Origin: Blakeslea trispora | Lineage: Eukaryota > Mucoromycota > Mucoromycetes > Mucorales > Choanephoraceae | Length of the DNA: 64,000 nt | Assembly (NCBI GenBank): GCA_025331445.1 | Contig: JAIWNE010000117.1 | Coordinates: 40,344-104,343 of the forward strand | Reading direction: 5' to 3' | Shown here: positions 34,304-45,804 of the stretch, piece after piece | Numbering within the stretch: the first letter of the stretch is position 1 | How the letters are laid out: each line of letters opens with the position of its first letter | Notes under the pieces: model-generated | What the model was told of the DNA's origin: nothing | What the model saw: the letters and a program-made list of their open reading frames with translations, nothing else | The model's database searches: none | Position numbers and translations under genes: made by a program

Positions 34304-35526
34304 TTGACAAGTATCGTTGCAATGAGGCCATTTGATCATGTATCAGTAGACTCTCTAGATCCTTTACCGGTCACTGATAATGGATATACTGAAATCTTGG
34401 TCTTGACTGACATCTGTACAAAATATGTAATCGTCAGAGCACTTAAGAATCAACAATCGGATACCATTGCTAACACACTCATGCACATCTTTGGTGATTA
34501 TGGATTTCCTCGCATATCACAATCAGACAATGGCAGGGCTTATCATAATGCATTACTTGAATCAATATCCCAATAGCTCGGCATTGATCGCAGATACTCC
34601 ACACCCTATCATCCTAGAGGTAATAGAAGTGCTGAAGCTAGTGTGATAATAGTTGAAAACACGCTGAGAAAGATGTGTAAATCGAATAGTAAAGACTGGG
34701 ATCATTATTTACCTGTAGTACAGCTCTCTATCAACAACGCTGTGAAAAACAAGACGTTGAGTTCACCCTTCTCATTGATGTTTGCACGTAAAGTCGGCTT
34801 ACCTAAAGACTATGAAGAAAAGAACAATAATCCACTCCCTAAGGATATGATGACGCGTGAAGATCTCGAACAGCGCATGATCATATGGAGAAGTTGGTCT
34901 TCCCAGCTATCTTTGAAAGAACAAAGAAGATAAATGAGGAATGTAGCAAGAGGTTCGACACAAAGAACATGATGGTCGATATTGAACCCAGCACACATGT
35001 TATGGTAAGACTGCAAAAGAGACCAAGCAAACTTGCACCTATCTATGAAGGTCCTTATACTATAGCAAGAAGAAATAAAGGCGGATCATACGAATTAAAA
35101 GACGAGCAAAATGAATTATTGCATCGCAACTATGTACCTTCGGAATTAAAAATAGTCACAATTGATGAATCAGCAATTGAAGATGAATACTTCACAGTGG
35201 AAGATATTCGCGATCATAGAGGCAAACCAGGTAACAGAGAATTCTTGGTTAAATGGGCTGGATTCGGAGAAAGAGCAAACACTTGGGAGCCTATCTCTAG
35301 TTTCACTGATCCAACCATTATTGATCGTTACTGGGACAAAATTGAAAAGCTGAAATTACTGGAGCAAGAAAGAAATGCCGAAAAAGTAAAGGATATTCCT
35401 GCATCCAACAAGAATCAGAAAGGTACAATAACAATGACAGGAACGAACAAGAGAACAACTCCTGCCTCAAAGAGCAGAAAGACAGCATCTGTTTCTACAA
35501 GAGCTAGTAAAAGACTTAGAAAGTAA
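34304..35526 (+). pseudogene. Gypsy integrase with C-terminal chromodomain, 5'-truncated, broken
   Basis: The integrase DDE core is seen as VSVDSLDPLP, QSDNGRAYHNALLE and RGNRSAEAS, preceding a typical C-terminal integrase/LTR-binding part (HVMVRLQKRPSKLAPIYEGP). The last part is a chromodomain: EYFTVEDIRDHRGKPGNREF, LVKWAGFGERANTWEP, then a Lys/Arg-rich tail. In-frame TAG at 34574-34576 breaks the core. A frameshift near 34890-34930 separates core from C-terminus. The zinc-binding HHCC part is missing. Chromodomains of this group direct integration to chromatin marks, usually heterochromatin (family knowledge). Confidence 0.85.
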
Positions 35527-35742
35527 TTTGTGATTGATAAGAGAAGAAAACAAAAGAAAAATCTCCTTACAGAACATAACATAAAAACACTAGACTCTGA
35601 TTAAAGAACGTTGCATACCATATGTCACAGTCAATAACAGAATGCAGCAAAAGTAAATTGCTTTTATGCGCATGAATCAAAATGTTCACTTTTAAGAGCC
35701 AATTACAACTATCAAAGATAGATTGACTCTGGTGGAGGGTAA

Positions 35743-36333
35743 TGTTGTGAACATTTAGAATCTATATACTGATTACAAAATAAATGATACAAAGTATTAT
35801 TATACATGCTATATCTGGACATAGAGTTTAGAATAGAACTAGAGTAACTGTAATAGATCAATGTCTACTTCATCTATCTATCCTTTAGAGATCGATTCTA
35901 ATATGATGCTAACTTGAGAGACAAATTGGATCATATATCAAATAGACCAATTGGCTCTTGGGACTCAGGCCTTATCGATATGGATAAACTATTGATATCA
36001 GCTATACCGAATCAGAATTGATGTGACAATGAAAATGACAAGATGGTGCTAAAGATTTTGTTATAACAATTTTTTCTATCTTACCGTCTCAGATCAGCTA
36101 TGACCTGAGAGCTGAGTAGACTGAATATCTGAGACATGGTCAATGATATAGTGTTCCGTATCCTCGATATTAAAATAGATTTCCTGATCATCTCTAGATG
36201 ATAGAATCAGTTTATCCGACCTAAAAGATATAAATACCTAGATAATCCATAGCTATAAACGACATCTTATCTTTCTCTAATAAACCATACGAGTTCTAAA
36301 GAATTTTTCTGTTTCATTCTTACACTCACAACA
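35743..36333 (+). repeat. 3' LTR of gypsy family 1
   Basis: TGTTGTGAACATTTAG to TTACACTCACAACA, nearly identical to the solo LTR at 4979-5568. It follows the polypurine tract of the integrase-chromodomain fragment, so its orientation is plus. Confidence 0.9.
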
Positions 36334-36563
36334 CTGGTGATAAATCTCTGGGGTCATTGAGGCCACAAAACGTTCAACAACACCTCTATCTTCCAACGAC
36401 AACTCGGCTTGTTCACACTTGTTAATGCATCTAGTAATGTAATCTGCGATAGTTTCTTCAGAGGTCATTTCCATAGTGAGTGCTTCGGTGGTCGCGTTTA
36501 CCGTAGCCCTGGTTGACTTGAGTTTGAGTTTGAATGAGTCCTTGGCTTCTTCCCTACAGGTAG
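36334..36563 (-). pseudogene. Gypsy gag fragment between two opposed LTRs
   Basis: Read on the minus strand it encodes EEAKDSFKLKLKSTRATVNA and TEALTMEMTSEETIADYITR, then ERFVASMTPEIYHQ, a retrotransposon-gag-like helical segment. It is cut by the family-1 LTR at 36333 on one side and the opposed LTR at 36564 on the other. The gag sense resumes beyond that LTR for about 70 bp (LDFFLKTTKRQQPG, 37156-37225). So one gag gene received both LTRs in opposite orientation. Confidence 0.65.
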
Positions 36564-37155
36564 TGTTGTGAAGGTAATGGAAGAAACAAAGAAATCCTTT
36601 AGAACTCGTATGGTTTATTAGAGAAAGATAAGATGTCGTTTATAGCTATGGATTATCTAGGTATTTATATCTTTTAGGTCGGATAAACTGATTCTATCAT
36701 CTAGAGATGATCAGGGAATCTATTTTAATATCGAGGATACGGAACACTATATCATTGACCATGTCTCAGATATTCAGTCTACTCAGCTCTCAGGTCATAG
36801 CTGATCTGAGATGGTAAGATAGAAAAAATTGTTATAACAAAATCTTTAGCACCATCTTGTCATTTTCATTGTCACATCAATTCTGATTCGGTATAGCTGA
36901 TATCAATAGTTTATCCATATCGATAAGGCCTGAGTCCCAAGAGCCAATTGGTCTATTTGATATATGATCCAATTTGTCTCTCAAGTTAGCATCATATTAG
37001 AATCGATCTCTAAAGGATAGATAGATGAAGTAGACATTGATCTATTACAGTTACTCTAGTTCTATTCTAAACTCTATGTCCAGATATAGCATGTATAATA
37101 ATACTTTGTATCATTTATTTTGTAATCAGTATATAGATTCTAAATGTTCACAACA
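36564..37155 (-). repeat. LTR of gypsy family 1, opposite orientation
   Basis: Reverse complement of the 4979-5568 and 35743-36333 units, with a few substitutions at the tip (TGTTGTGAAGGTAATGG). The flanks show no clean 5-bp duplication. With 35743-36333 it forms an inverted repeat of almost 600 bp around a 230-bp spacer. Confidence 0.85.
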
Positions 37156-37226
37156 ACCAGGTTGCTGCCTCTTGGTTGTCTTTAAGAAGAAGTCAAGACC
37201 CAAGGATCTGGAATGTGAATGAAGCT

Positions 37227-37385
37227 GTTGTATTCATACAGTACGGATCAATAATTTAACCACTTATGAATCCACAACCATTCTCTAATTCGACTTCAGC
37301 TTGTTTCATTTGACATTCAATTCGGATAAACCTTCATTCAAGGTCAGGACTGACATCTTACCAATAATTTACCAGTTATTGAGAG
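37227..37385 (+). repeat. LTR family 2, truncated copy
   Basis: It starts TGTTGTATTCATACAGTACG and matches the first 160 bp of the complete 410-bp LTR at 48312-48721, then breaks off. Confidence 0.75.
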
Positions 37386-37820
37386 GGTGTTTTAAAAAAA
37401 AGCCGTGACTTAGTCTCGAGTCTCATTGATTTTAAGGCGGAGTGGGTTTGAAAGGGAAATACTTTTTAGGAGAAAAAATTGAAAATCCGCCATATTTCTG
37501 AGTCTCAGAAAGCCTAATTCATGCATTTATTCTACATATTTCATAACGTTTTTGTAATTAACATACAATAAAATACACGCCTGAGTCACTACATAGCTTT
37601 AGAAAGCTCCAGAAAGAAGAAGCAGTCAGTATTGTAGTAAGATCTCAAGAAGGAATGTGTCTAAAGCCAATCACTTCAGCAATGTCAACTCTCGAAAGTG
37701 CTCAATAACTGTAGCTTATGCTTTTTTTTGCATGAAATATATTAACAACTACTAATAGATAAATGCAAGACATACATACAGCAATGCAGCTTATAAAGAT
37801 GAGTGTTATTAAAGTATAGT
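37386..37820. other. Spacer before Crypton-2
   Basis: AT-rich sequence between the truncated LTR and the C-terminus of the minus-strand Crypton gene. No gene seen. Confidence 0.35.
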
Positions 37821-39067
37821 TTATTTTATTATTCTATAAATAGCTCTAAATTTGTCTAAAGTAAGCTTTAGGCTTACGCGGTTTTCTTCAAGCCTTCTTG
37901 CAGCTTCTTCGCAAGACGTTTGCTCTACTCGCGCTTTCTTTTCTACCAAGTTTTAGATTTCTTTTCTTCTACTGAAGAAGCGTGACTCTCTTCTATCTCT
38001 TCTCCACGCAGTACCATGTTATTCTTCTAATTGCTTTACGGAAGGACCGCCAGAGATACCAGAAGCGTATTCTCTCCAAACATCAACAATGGTAGCAATG
38101 TTTCTGTTCAAACAATAGCTTGCTACGCTGTTAGCTGACTCTTCATTGGCATTTGGAGCAGTGGAAGTTGTAGGAGGCAAGGCAGGACGAAAAGGAGAAG
38201 CAGAGGAGGAAGAAGAGGACGAAGGAAAGAAGGTGTTGTTACCATTAAAATGGGCATGTCCAAAAGCAAAGAAATCAGCAAGTTTTTGATTAATGTGCAA
38301 GCTATATTCATCTTGAGCTGATTGTATCACTTGCAGTTTTGCTGACAAAGTATCAAACCCACTTGTGATTGATGATACAAGATCTGGCATAGCAGCTTGG
38401 ACCATCTGATTTGTTGTGAACGCTCGTTCGTTCTCGGCAACAGAAGCAAGAACCTGATTCTCGAAATCCTTGTATAAATCAGACGAGAAAATCTCGCAGG
38501 ACCAAAGGTAATGGCTAGGATATTTTTGCTTCAGGACAACAGAATCCTAATAAAATAAAGACATATGTATTAGTACTATAATAAGTGAAAAGAACTTTTA
38601 TATTTTACCTGAAGAAAAACAATACGAAGGTGTGTAAGCAAATTCAAGAAATTGGGACCGGCAATGTCTTCTTGCACATCTTCTTTCAAATCAAATCTTT
38701 GCTTCCAAAGATCAACTTGTGGAAACACCTGCACCTGTAAGCTCAAGGGGGGGACAACCACTGCACGAGGAAGAAAGTAATTACCTCCAATTACCGGAAA
38801 ACCAGCAAGACTCTTCATAGCATCAACTGGCAAGCTGGAAACGTAGCAGCCAACCATGCGATCTGTGCCCCATCTTCCCACCATTCTTTGTTGATCGCCA
38901 GGTACGTTTTCTTGTGCAATCATGTTCAAAGCACTCTTTCGGCTTGCATGTGTGACTTTTGAAGTATGGATCCCAACCTTGGTGAATGCTTCCACATAAA
39001 CCTTGTGTTGTGCTCTGTACGAAAGAGGCGTCTTCTCATCTTTACCTTTAAACAACACAGTCTCATA
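37821..39067 (-). pseudogene. Crypton-2 tyrosine recombinase, C-terminal half
   Basis: It starts at the right-hand edge of element F with YETVLFKGKDEK and carries the catalytic VTHASRKSALN (H..R), RMVGRWGTDRM and the tyrosine in VGCYVSSLP, then YFLPRAVVVPP...VFPQVD, as in NDC10/Crypton proteins. An intron follows LRIVFLQ (donor GTAAAATATA), with the last exon from about 38549. That exon has a serine run and DVWREYASGISGGPSVKQLE, the start of a GCR1_C-type DNA-binding domain. In-frame TAA codons interrupt that domain after QLEE and after RRKEI; the frame otherwise continues to 37821. DNA integration by tyrosine recombination would be its role; the copy is dead. Confidence 0.8.
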
Positions 39068-42000
39068 CACTACAGCGCAAGAAAATTTAATTTGTGGTAG
39101 TTTGGCCCAAAAAATGGTAGTTTGGCCCAAACGATAAGTTTTGGAGAGCAGATTTGATGGATTTAGTAAATAAACGATTCGATTTTTTTAGTTCATTGTT
39201 GTTTGGTGAAAAGGTAGTTTTTAAAGGATTTAGTTTATGAGTGTGGACAAGAGAGATAAATTCTGTGAGAATTTGTATGGATTTTTATTTATGAAAAATA
39301 GAAGAAGGAACTAATAATCTAATGAACTAGATGCCTATTTATACTTTAATGAAGCGGACAGTTAATCTTGCTGAAGGACTGGTAATTTAATGGAAAAGAA
39401 ATTTCTTTTGACAGGACTTCTTTGTACCTGACAATTTATGATTCCGACTAAGCTTAAATAAGAAAATAAAATAATTGTAATATAGGAGCAATAAGATTTA
39501 AGTGCTATGAGCATGATTTTGATATAGTTACTGTGTGAGAGTGACAATAATTGGAATCTCCAGTTATTTAGCTATTTCTACCTTTCAGTGCGAGCAGGTC
39601 TATAATGAGATCCTTGTCTTCACTATTTCAAGTAAGACTTTGCTTTATTATGTGAGTATCCTCAACAATTATACTCCTACATGTTCAAGGTTGTTTAGTT
39701 AAAAGTTTGAAGCAAATTGGAAAGGTTGACCAAGTGCGTGCTATTTTCATCCATCGAATTTCTTTAAAATAAATTCTAAGTGCCAAAAAAAATATCAGAC
39801 AAGCTGCTTTTTAGCAGAAATATTAAAAAGCAAAAGAAAAAAAAAGTCATGCATGAGTGCGAAATTGCCATGAGCTAAAATGGGGGACAAACAATGAGTA
39901 TTTCATGCAAAAAGCATGCTAATTAGGAAGTTGGGGGTCAGGCTATTTTGGGAGAATCGTTTTAGGCAAAAGAACTAAATACCATCATATTACATTGCTA
40001 AATGTGTTTAGCTCTTTATAGACAAAAATTACCATTCATTCTACAGTAAAAATTGCTCTTTATGCAAATCCAAGACATTTCCATTTCAGTACAATTTTAG
40101 TTTGAATCTGTCAATGAAATCACACTTTCTTCCCATCGCTGTCATATTTCTCATATATACTGGCTATTTTTTTCAATCCCCCATTTTCTTTTTTCTTTCT
40201 TTTTTTCATTAAATGCACAGCAAACGGTAAGCACTTTTATCTTTTTTTATTTTCTTTTTTTTTACAAATATTTTATAATCCATCAACATTACTGACTCTT
40301 TTATTTCACACTAGCTTCATGTATATCACCTTATCATAACAACATTCTAACACCTCGGCTACGCTTCTCTTCTCATTTCTTTGCTGCTTCGATCTTCTTA
40401 TTAGTATGCATTTGCTTGTCTTCAACATTTTATACACTTATAAAACCACTAATCATGGATTCTAGTAGACTATCCCTTATTCATCTCACCCTCTTCTGTG
40501 CTACTTTGTATCGCCTCATCCATAACTTTTTTATCCATGCTGTCTGCTTTATACCATGTTGCTCAAACTTATACTTCTTTGACTGAAATCTGAATACCAT
40601 GTCTATCTATGCTGCCTATCAGGATCGATGCCTCTGCTCAAATATTTCTTGACCGAATTTCTTCGATTTCCTTAGTTATCTGTTCAAATGCTATTGTGCA
40701 CATTGCAATCACTAATTTTCTCTATTCGTAGTCATCGACATAAAACCTATTCGTAATCAGATATTCAACTGCTTATTGTATTTCCATCCTATGTCTGATC
40801 TGTTCATGTCTGTCTTCTTTCTTGTATGCTCATTTCGTCTGTCCGTTCCGTCATTATCAATGATCATTATTCAAGCTTCAAGAAATACTTTTCCTCTCTG
40901 ATATACCGTTGTTTAAGTACTGGGTCTCTTCTAATGTTGCCATCTCTCTACCTCATCTTCAAGAAATGCTCTTTATCCGCCTGTTCTTCTTCCACTACTG
41001 AGGTCTGTTGTTTTAAATGGTTGCCGAATCTCTTTTTAGTTGAACTTGGACTTACTTCCAGCTTTACTGCCTGTGCTTTTCTTTTTTTTATGTCTTCATG
41101 TCGTTGCTCATGCTTACATGTGCGCTCCATCCCAGATGAGGTTGCCTTATCTCTTTGAATCTCTTTCGTGACAAGTGAAATACCGCCTCCAGATTATTTT
41201 GACTTGACTATCTTACCAAATGAACCCCTCATTATCAACTGTTTACAACTGACTGTTGCTCTCACTGTTGGCTGGACTCACGAGGTACCTAATCGCAACT
41301 AAAAGACACAACATGCTGATGACAAAGTACATGTGTAAAGGATCGCGTCTCATCTTTATTTTTTTTTTGTTTTTAGACTTTCTATGCTATTTACTTTCTT
41401 CCTCTATTGTTTCTGACTCTTGTATGTACTGGTGTCGAGTGATCTCTTACTTGGTGTTGCTCATGACCTTGCATGTTGCTTCAAGTTGGCTGTCAAGAAA
41501 AAAAAATTACGAAAAAAATCTCGGTTAAGGCTGAATATTTTTTCAAGCGCAGCTACTGCAAAGCGATTAATGTGCTTACTGAAGGCTCTAGTCATGGAAA
41601 TTAACTCATTTCTGCTTCCTATACTGCTTCTTATGATCCCAAAAGGTACCTATATCAAAGCCAAGCATGCCAATCAATCTGAATACACCTGATGCAGCAT
41701 TCCTATTGCCAAAAAGGACATCTGAGCTACAAATCAGTCTAAAGAAGAATCCATATATAGCATTTAGTTGATTCAAATTAATAAAATTAAAAAAGCCTGA
41801 TTTGCCTACAATTATAAAAAAGACGCAATGTAACGAACATGATTGGCCTATAATACTAGATGATTCAGTAGTATTCAAGCTTACTTAAAGGAATACTGAC
41901 AAACCATTAGTCTGTTTATTATTTATCCACATAGAACATGATCATTTAAATCTCTTTAATGTTTGCATTTTAATTTGATGCTGAAGCTCCACTTCGATTA

Positions 42001-42178
42001 TATAAGCGATCATCATTGGCCTTCATAGCGGTATACTAATGTTTTTAAGCAGTCAAAAAATGAGCCAATCTACCAAAATTGGGCTAAACGCATTTTAGCC
42101 CATTCGATTTGTTAGTAGACCGATTGGGCTGTAGGGCCCAAAAACTGGGCCATCAGCCCACCCGCTTGAGCCGTAGTG
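39068..42178. mobile_element. CACTA-like element F inserted in Crypton-2, non-autonomous
   Basis: The left end is CACTACAGCGCAAG; the right end reverse-complements to CACTACGGCTCAAG. The flanks ATA (39065-39067) and GTA (42179-42181) are a 3-bp duplication with one mismatch. The Crypton reading frame joins across it (NWY then ETVLF). Subterminal motifs are TTTGGCCCAAA and GGGCC/GGGCT. It contains no transposase, only small frames such as 41256-41528 and, on minus, 41606-41878, both conserved in the second copy (57490-59990). A GTAAGC donor lies at 40227. Confidence 0.75.
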
Positions 42179-43104
42179 GTACCAGTTTTTTCTTTCAGTG
42201 AAGTCAGGGAACTCTTCATTCTCAAAATGAAAGCGGGAAAACAAGTAGAAAGCCAGAGCACCAACAGGACACAGCTCAACCTTTTTGTGACGAACACAGG
42301 AACCATACTCAATCTTACCATGCTGGTTAGTCTTGCCAAAGGTGATTGTAGCCACCAAAGAGATACATTCGGTAGCACCTTGGTTATCAATGGTGATGGA
42401 AAACAAGTCGGGAAGTTGGATACCAAGAGCTGTTTGGCTTCTACAAAGCATTGCGTGACTAATTAAGAAGCAGAGTGTATCACGAGATCCATTGATGTTG
42501 TTCTTTTGATTGATGAAATATTGGCTGACTCTCATCAACTCATCCTTGGTGTAGCCATTATTCAATGCATTTTTGCCTCTGTCCTCAAAGTTTGCTCTCT
42601 TTTGCTTTACCTTGGTCTTCTCCAGATTGTCCAAAAAGGTACGAACAAGTGGACCTCTTGCAGCTTCGTTCGAGTTTATATGCAAAGCTTTTTGAGTGTT
42701 GTACAAATCCCAGACAGCTTTGACATAAACAAGAATAGACTCTTTGCCTAGAGCAATAGGAGAGCCGTCTTCACCTCTTTGCTTCTTTCTTCCTCGAGTC
42801 ATGACATAACTGTCCAAGAAAAAGCTGAGCTTCTTGTCGCTGACTATTTCACCATCAGGAAACTTCATGTTTTGACACCACTCCTATAAATAAGCCATTT
42901 ACGTTAAGCTTTGGATTCTTCGAAACAACTTCTTCAATGATTTATCTTCCATTCCTTTTGCTTTGCAGAGTATGCCTTGAGAGTGTTGGCAGGTCGGTTT
43001 TTCATACTTTCAACAAGAACTATTTGATTGCTTCGGTACATAGCAGTGTTGATATCAATCATGGATTGAACATCGTTGTTGTTGTTAGGTTGTTGTGAGT
43101 TCAT
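42179..43104 (-). pseudogene. Crypton-2 tyrosine recombinase, N-terminal half
   Basis: Exon 1 begins MNSQQPNNNNDVQSMIDINT at 43104 and reads to ANTLKAYSAKQKEW. A break of about 65 bp lacking a standard donor follows, then EWCQNMKFPDGEIVSDKKL. The core includes NNINGSRDTLCFLISHAMLC, RSQTALGIQLPDL (first catalytic Arg), KTNQHGKIEYGSCVRHKKVE, CPVGALAFYLFSRFHFENE and DFTERKNWY, where element F interrupts it. It is divergent from Crypton-1, about 580 bp away. Confidence 0.8.
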
Positions 43105-43684
43105 TTTCAAAGAAAAAAGCTTGTTATGTCAGTTATAATAGATAGAGACAGGAAAAAGTTAGATGGAATTAGATCTCCTTTATTCTGAAAATTTGCCTTC
43201 TATTTATGCTTTTCTAACAGTTGAGTAACAATCCTTATCAGAACTGAATGTAATTGACAAGAACTAATCAGATATCATGGATAAGAGAAGGTACTTCTTG
43301 GGCATTGGCTAAGGGTCACCATTGGTGCAATTGCTTCGATCCAAGCGACCTGATGTAACCTAAGTGTGATTTGATTTAAAGTACAACAAGTTGCTTTGAT
43401 CCATTTATGGAAATTTTCGACTCAGTTACACTTTTAAAGGCTTTTATTGGTTGTATGAGTTTTTTGCTTATAAAAAAATGATAATGCGTCCGCAAGGACC
43501 ATTTTTAAAGTATTTTTTCAAGTATTTTTCAACTTTAAGCAAAGAAATTGAAAAATACCTTAAAAAAAAAATTTGCCTGCAAAATTTCATAGTCCGATTT
43601 GAGTTTCTTTGAGTCAGAGCTGAGTCTCGAGGTTCAGATACTGCTGCACAAAGCCATTCTGCTCGTATTCAAGCCGAGTTAGCT

Positions 43685-45804
43685 ATGAGACAGTCCATTG
43701 ATAAGACCAATCAAGACAATATCACTGCACGTTCCCAGAATACTAAGAATGCCTATGATTCCAAGATCAAAGAATTTGAAGAGTGGTGCGACATTAAGTT
43801 TGCCCATAAGCCTGCTCAAATGCGCTACATCGTTACAAGTGAAAAAGCTCATTACTTCTTGGATGATGCTGTAAGTAATTAAAATATGTCTTGTTCGTTA
43901 GACTAATCTTTTAATGCTTTAAAGGTTGTAAACAGAACAAGCCGTAGAAAGAGAAAGTGAAACGATAGTGCCGAAAAGCTTCCATTGCCCAAGATCGGAT
44001 ACTCCACTTTGTGCTTGTATGGTGCCGCCATTATGCATTTGTACCGTTCGCAGCAAATGATGAAGATCAATGCAAACCCCAACCCAAGAAGTACTTTTGC
44101 TGCATTGCTTCAAAGAGTCAAAAGAGAAGAAGAGCAAACCAAGAAGTTGAACTACGAGGTTCGAGGTGTTGGCTCAATCATGGATGGCTACACCACCACT
44201 GACCAATTGGCTTCTGTTGTTGGTTATTACTTTCAGCAAGACACCATCAAGGATTTGCGCAACTCTCTTTCGTTCCTTTTGTCTCACTTTTGTCTCCTTC
44301 GTGGTGAGTCTGCTCGCCAAGCCCAATTGCCTGATTTGCAGGTTCTCGATCTTGAAGGCGAAGGCTCTCAAAAATGCCCTGCTTTGATTTTGGTAATGAG
44401 ACAAGGCAAGGCCAACAAGTTCGGAAGAATGGAAATTGGGGCATGTATTCGTAACGCTCGGGTTGAAATCTGTCCATTTATGATGCTTGGTGTTTACTTT
44501 TTTGGAAGATTCCATGTTGAAAATGAGCCTTTTCCTCGTTTTGAAAACTCTTCTGACTGGTTTGACATTCAACTCTTGAAGCACAAAGCTGACCCCAAGG
44601 AGCAATGGACCTACCACAGTCATTGTGCAGCCATCGATAAAGCATTCAAAGCATGCAACATCACTTCTTCAAAGAAAACGCAAGTTAGTCGAGGTGCTGC
44701 TGCTCGAATGGCTGATATGCAAGGTGTTGAGGAATCAGATATTCGAAGAATGGGAAGATGGAACAACAGCTCAATGAATGGTGCCTATCTCACCAACTTG
44801 CCCCGTGGCATCATGCGTAGCTTGGCTGGGTTTACCGAACGAGGTACCTTCTTTCTCCCCCGCGCCACCATCACTCCTTCAGAAAATCTACAAGCAATGG
44901 TGTTTCCTGAAGCAAGTCACTGGCTCTCAAAGCTTCATGATGGTACAGCAAGACAAACAGTTTCCGCAGAAGGCTTTCTTCAACTTATGATGACATTAAG
45001 AATCACGTTTCTACAAGATTCTGTATTCATGCAGCAACTGTATCCAGCACATTCATTGTGGAAAAATCCTTTGTTCCGTCATCCCGAATACTTGGAATTC
45101 AAACGGTATGTCAATTGATCTAGAGACATGAAAGCATCAATTAAAAAGTCTAACTATATCCTTATTTTAGAGAGCTGCTACTCAAAGCCCATGAAGAAGA
45201 ACATCCTGAGAACATCCTACTCCAGCGTGTCATTCCAGTAGTTGAACGAAGACTCACAAACATTGAAGAGAGTGTCCAACAGTCCAATCAGCAAGTTGTC
45301 CACCTGGTGAACCGCCTTTTGTTGAACATGTCCGACATCTCTACCGGTAGGGCCCCACTGCAAATCAACATTTCTTGGCCAGAAGGATCTGAAGCTCCTC
45401 AGACAACGGTAAGAAATATGCCTTCCTCACAACCAAGAACCGAAGAAGACATGGCCACGATTGAAAGTAGCTTGGATCAGCAAACACCTTCAGCAAGTCC
45501 CAGCTCTTTCTCTCTTAGTGTTACTCTTCACTCTTTGGAAGAGTTGTATAGAGAGTGGACTGGAGGGCTAGGAGGCCTTCCATCGGTTGAGACCATGAAT
45601 GTCAGCCAAAAGGGATGGTACACAAGAAATGGGCAGAAGACGTTGTACATGAGGGAAAACAGAATCATGAGGACCATAAAGGATTATGCAGCTTCTAATG
45701 GTATAACCGTTGCAGATGCAGTCCGCATAGCTGAAAACAGAAGACAAGTAACCAAGAAGAGTTTAAGTCACTCGGGCAAAAACTGCAATGATATTTTTGA
45801 ATAG
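43685..45804 (+). pseudogene. Crypton-1 tyrosine recombinase with GCR1_C domain, near-intact
   Basis: Three exons. Exon 1 (from ATG 43685, although the frame is open upstream) has KNAYDSKIKEFEEWCDIKF. Exon 2 begins at 43925, has an in-frame TGA at 43958-43960, then LPKIGYSTLCLYGAAIMH, LSFLLSHFCLLRGESARQAQ, KANKFGRMEIGACIRNARVE, FGRFHVENEPFPRF, RRMGRWNNSSMNGAYLTNLP and FLPRATITPSENLQ. Exon 3 (about 45171-45804) has a coiled-coil region, a Ser/Thr-rich linker and ELYREWTGGLGGLPSVETMN...TLYMRENRIMRTIKDY, a GCR1_C-like DNA-binding domain. In the H-x-x-R position the sequence is TQVSR where Crypton-2 has THASR, so the catalytic His seems lost. Stop codon plus Q substitution make activity unlikely. 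Confidence 0.85.

Larger units (their letters stand above)
34290..36333 (+). mobile_element. Ty3/gypsy family 1 (chromovirus), 3' half
   Basis: Integrase core and chromodomain, then a purine-rich tract (TGGTGGAGGG at about 35730) and a 591-bp LTR at 35743-36333. Gag, protease, RT and RNase H are absent. The 5' break is near 34290. No target duplication on the right (CTGGT). Confidence 0.85.

Noticed and set aside
36564..37155. Second LTR of the same element as 35743-36333
   Set aside because: It is in the opposite orientation, and the sequence between is only a gag fragment, so this is not a regular LTR pair.
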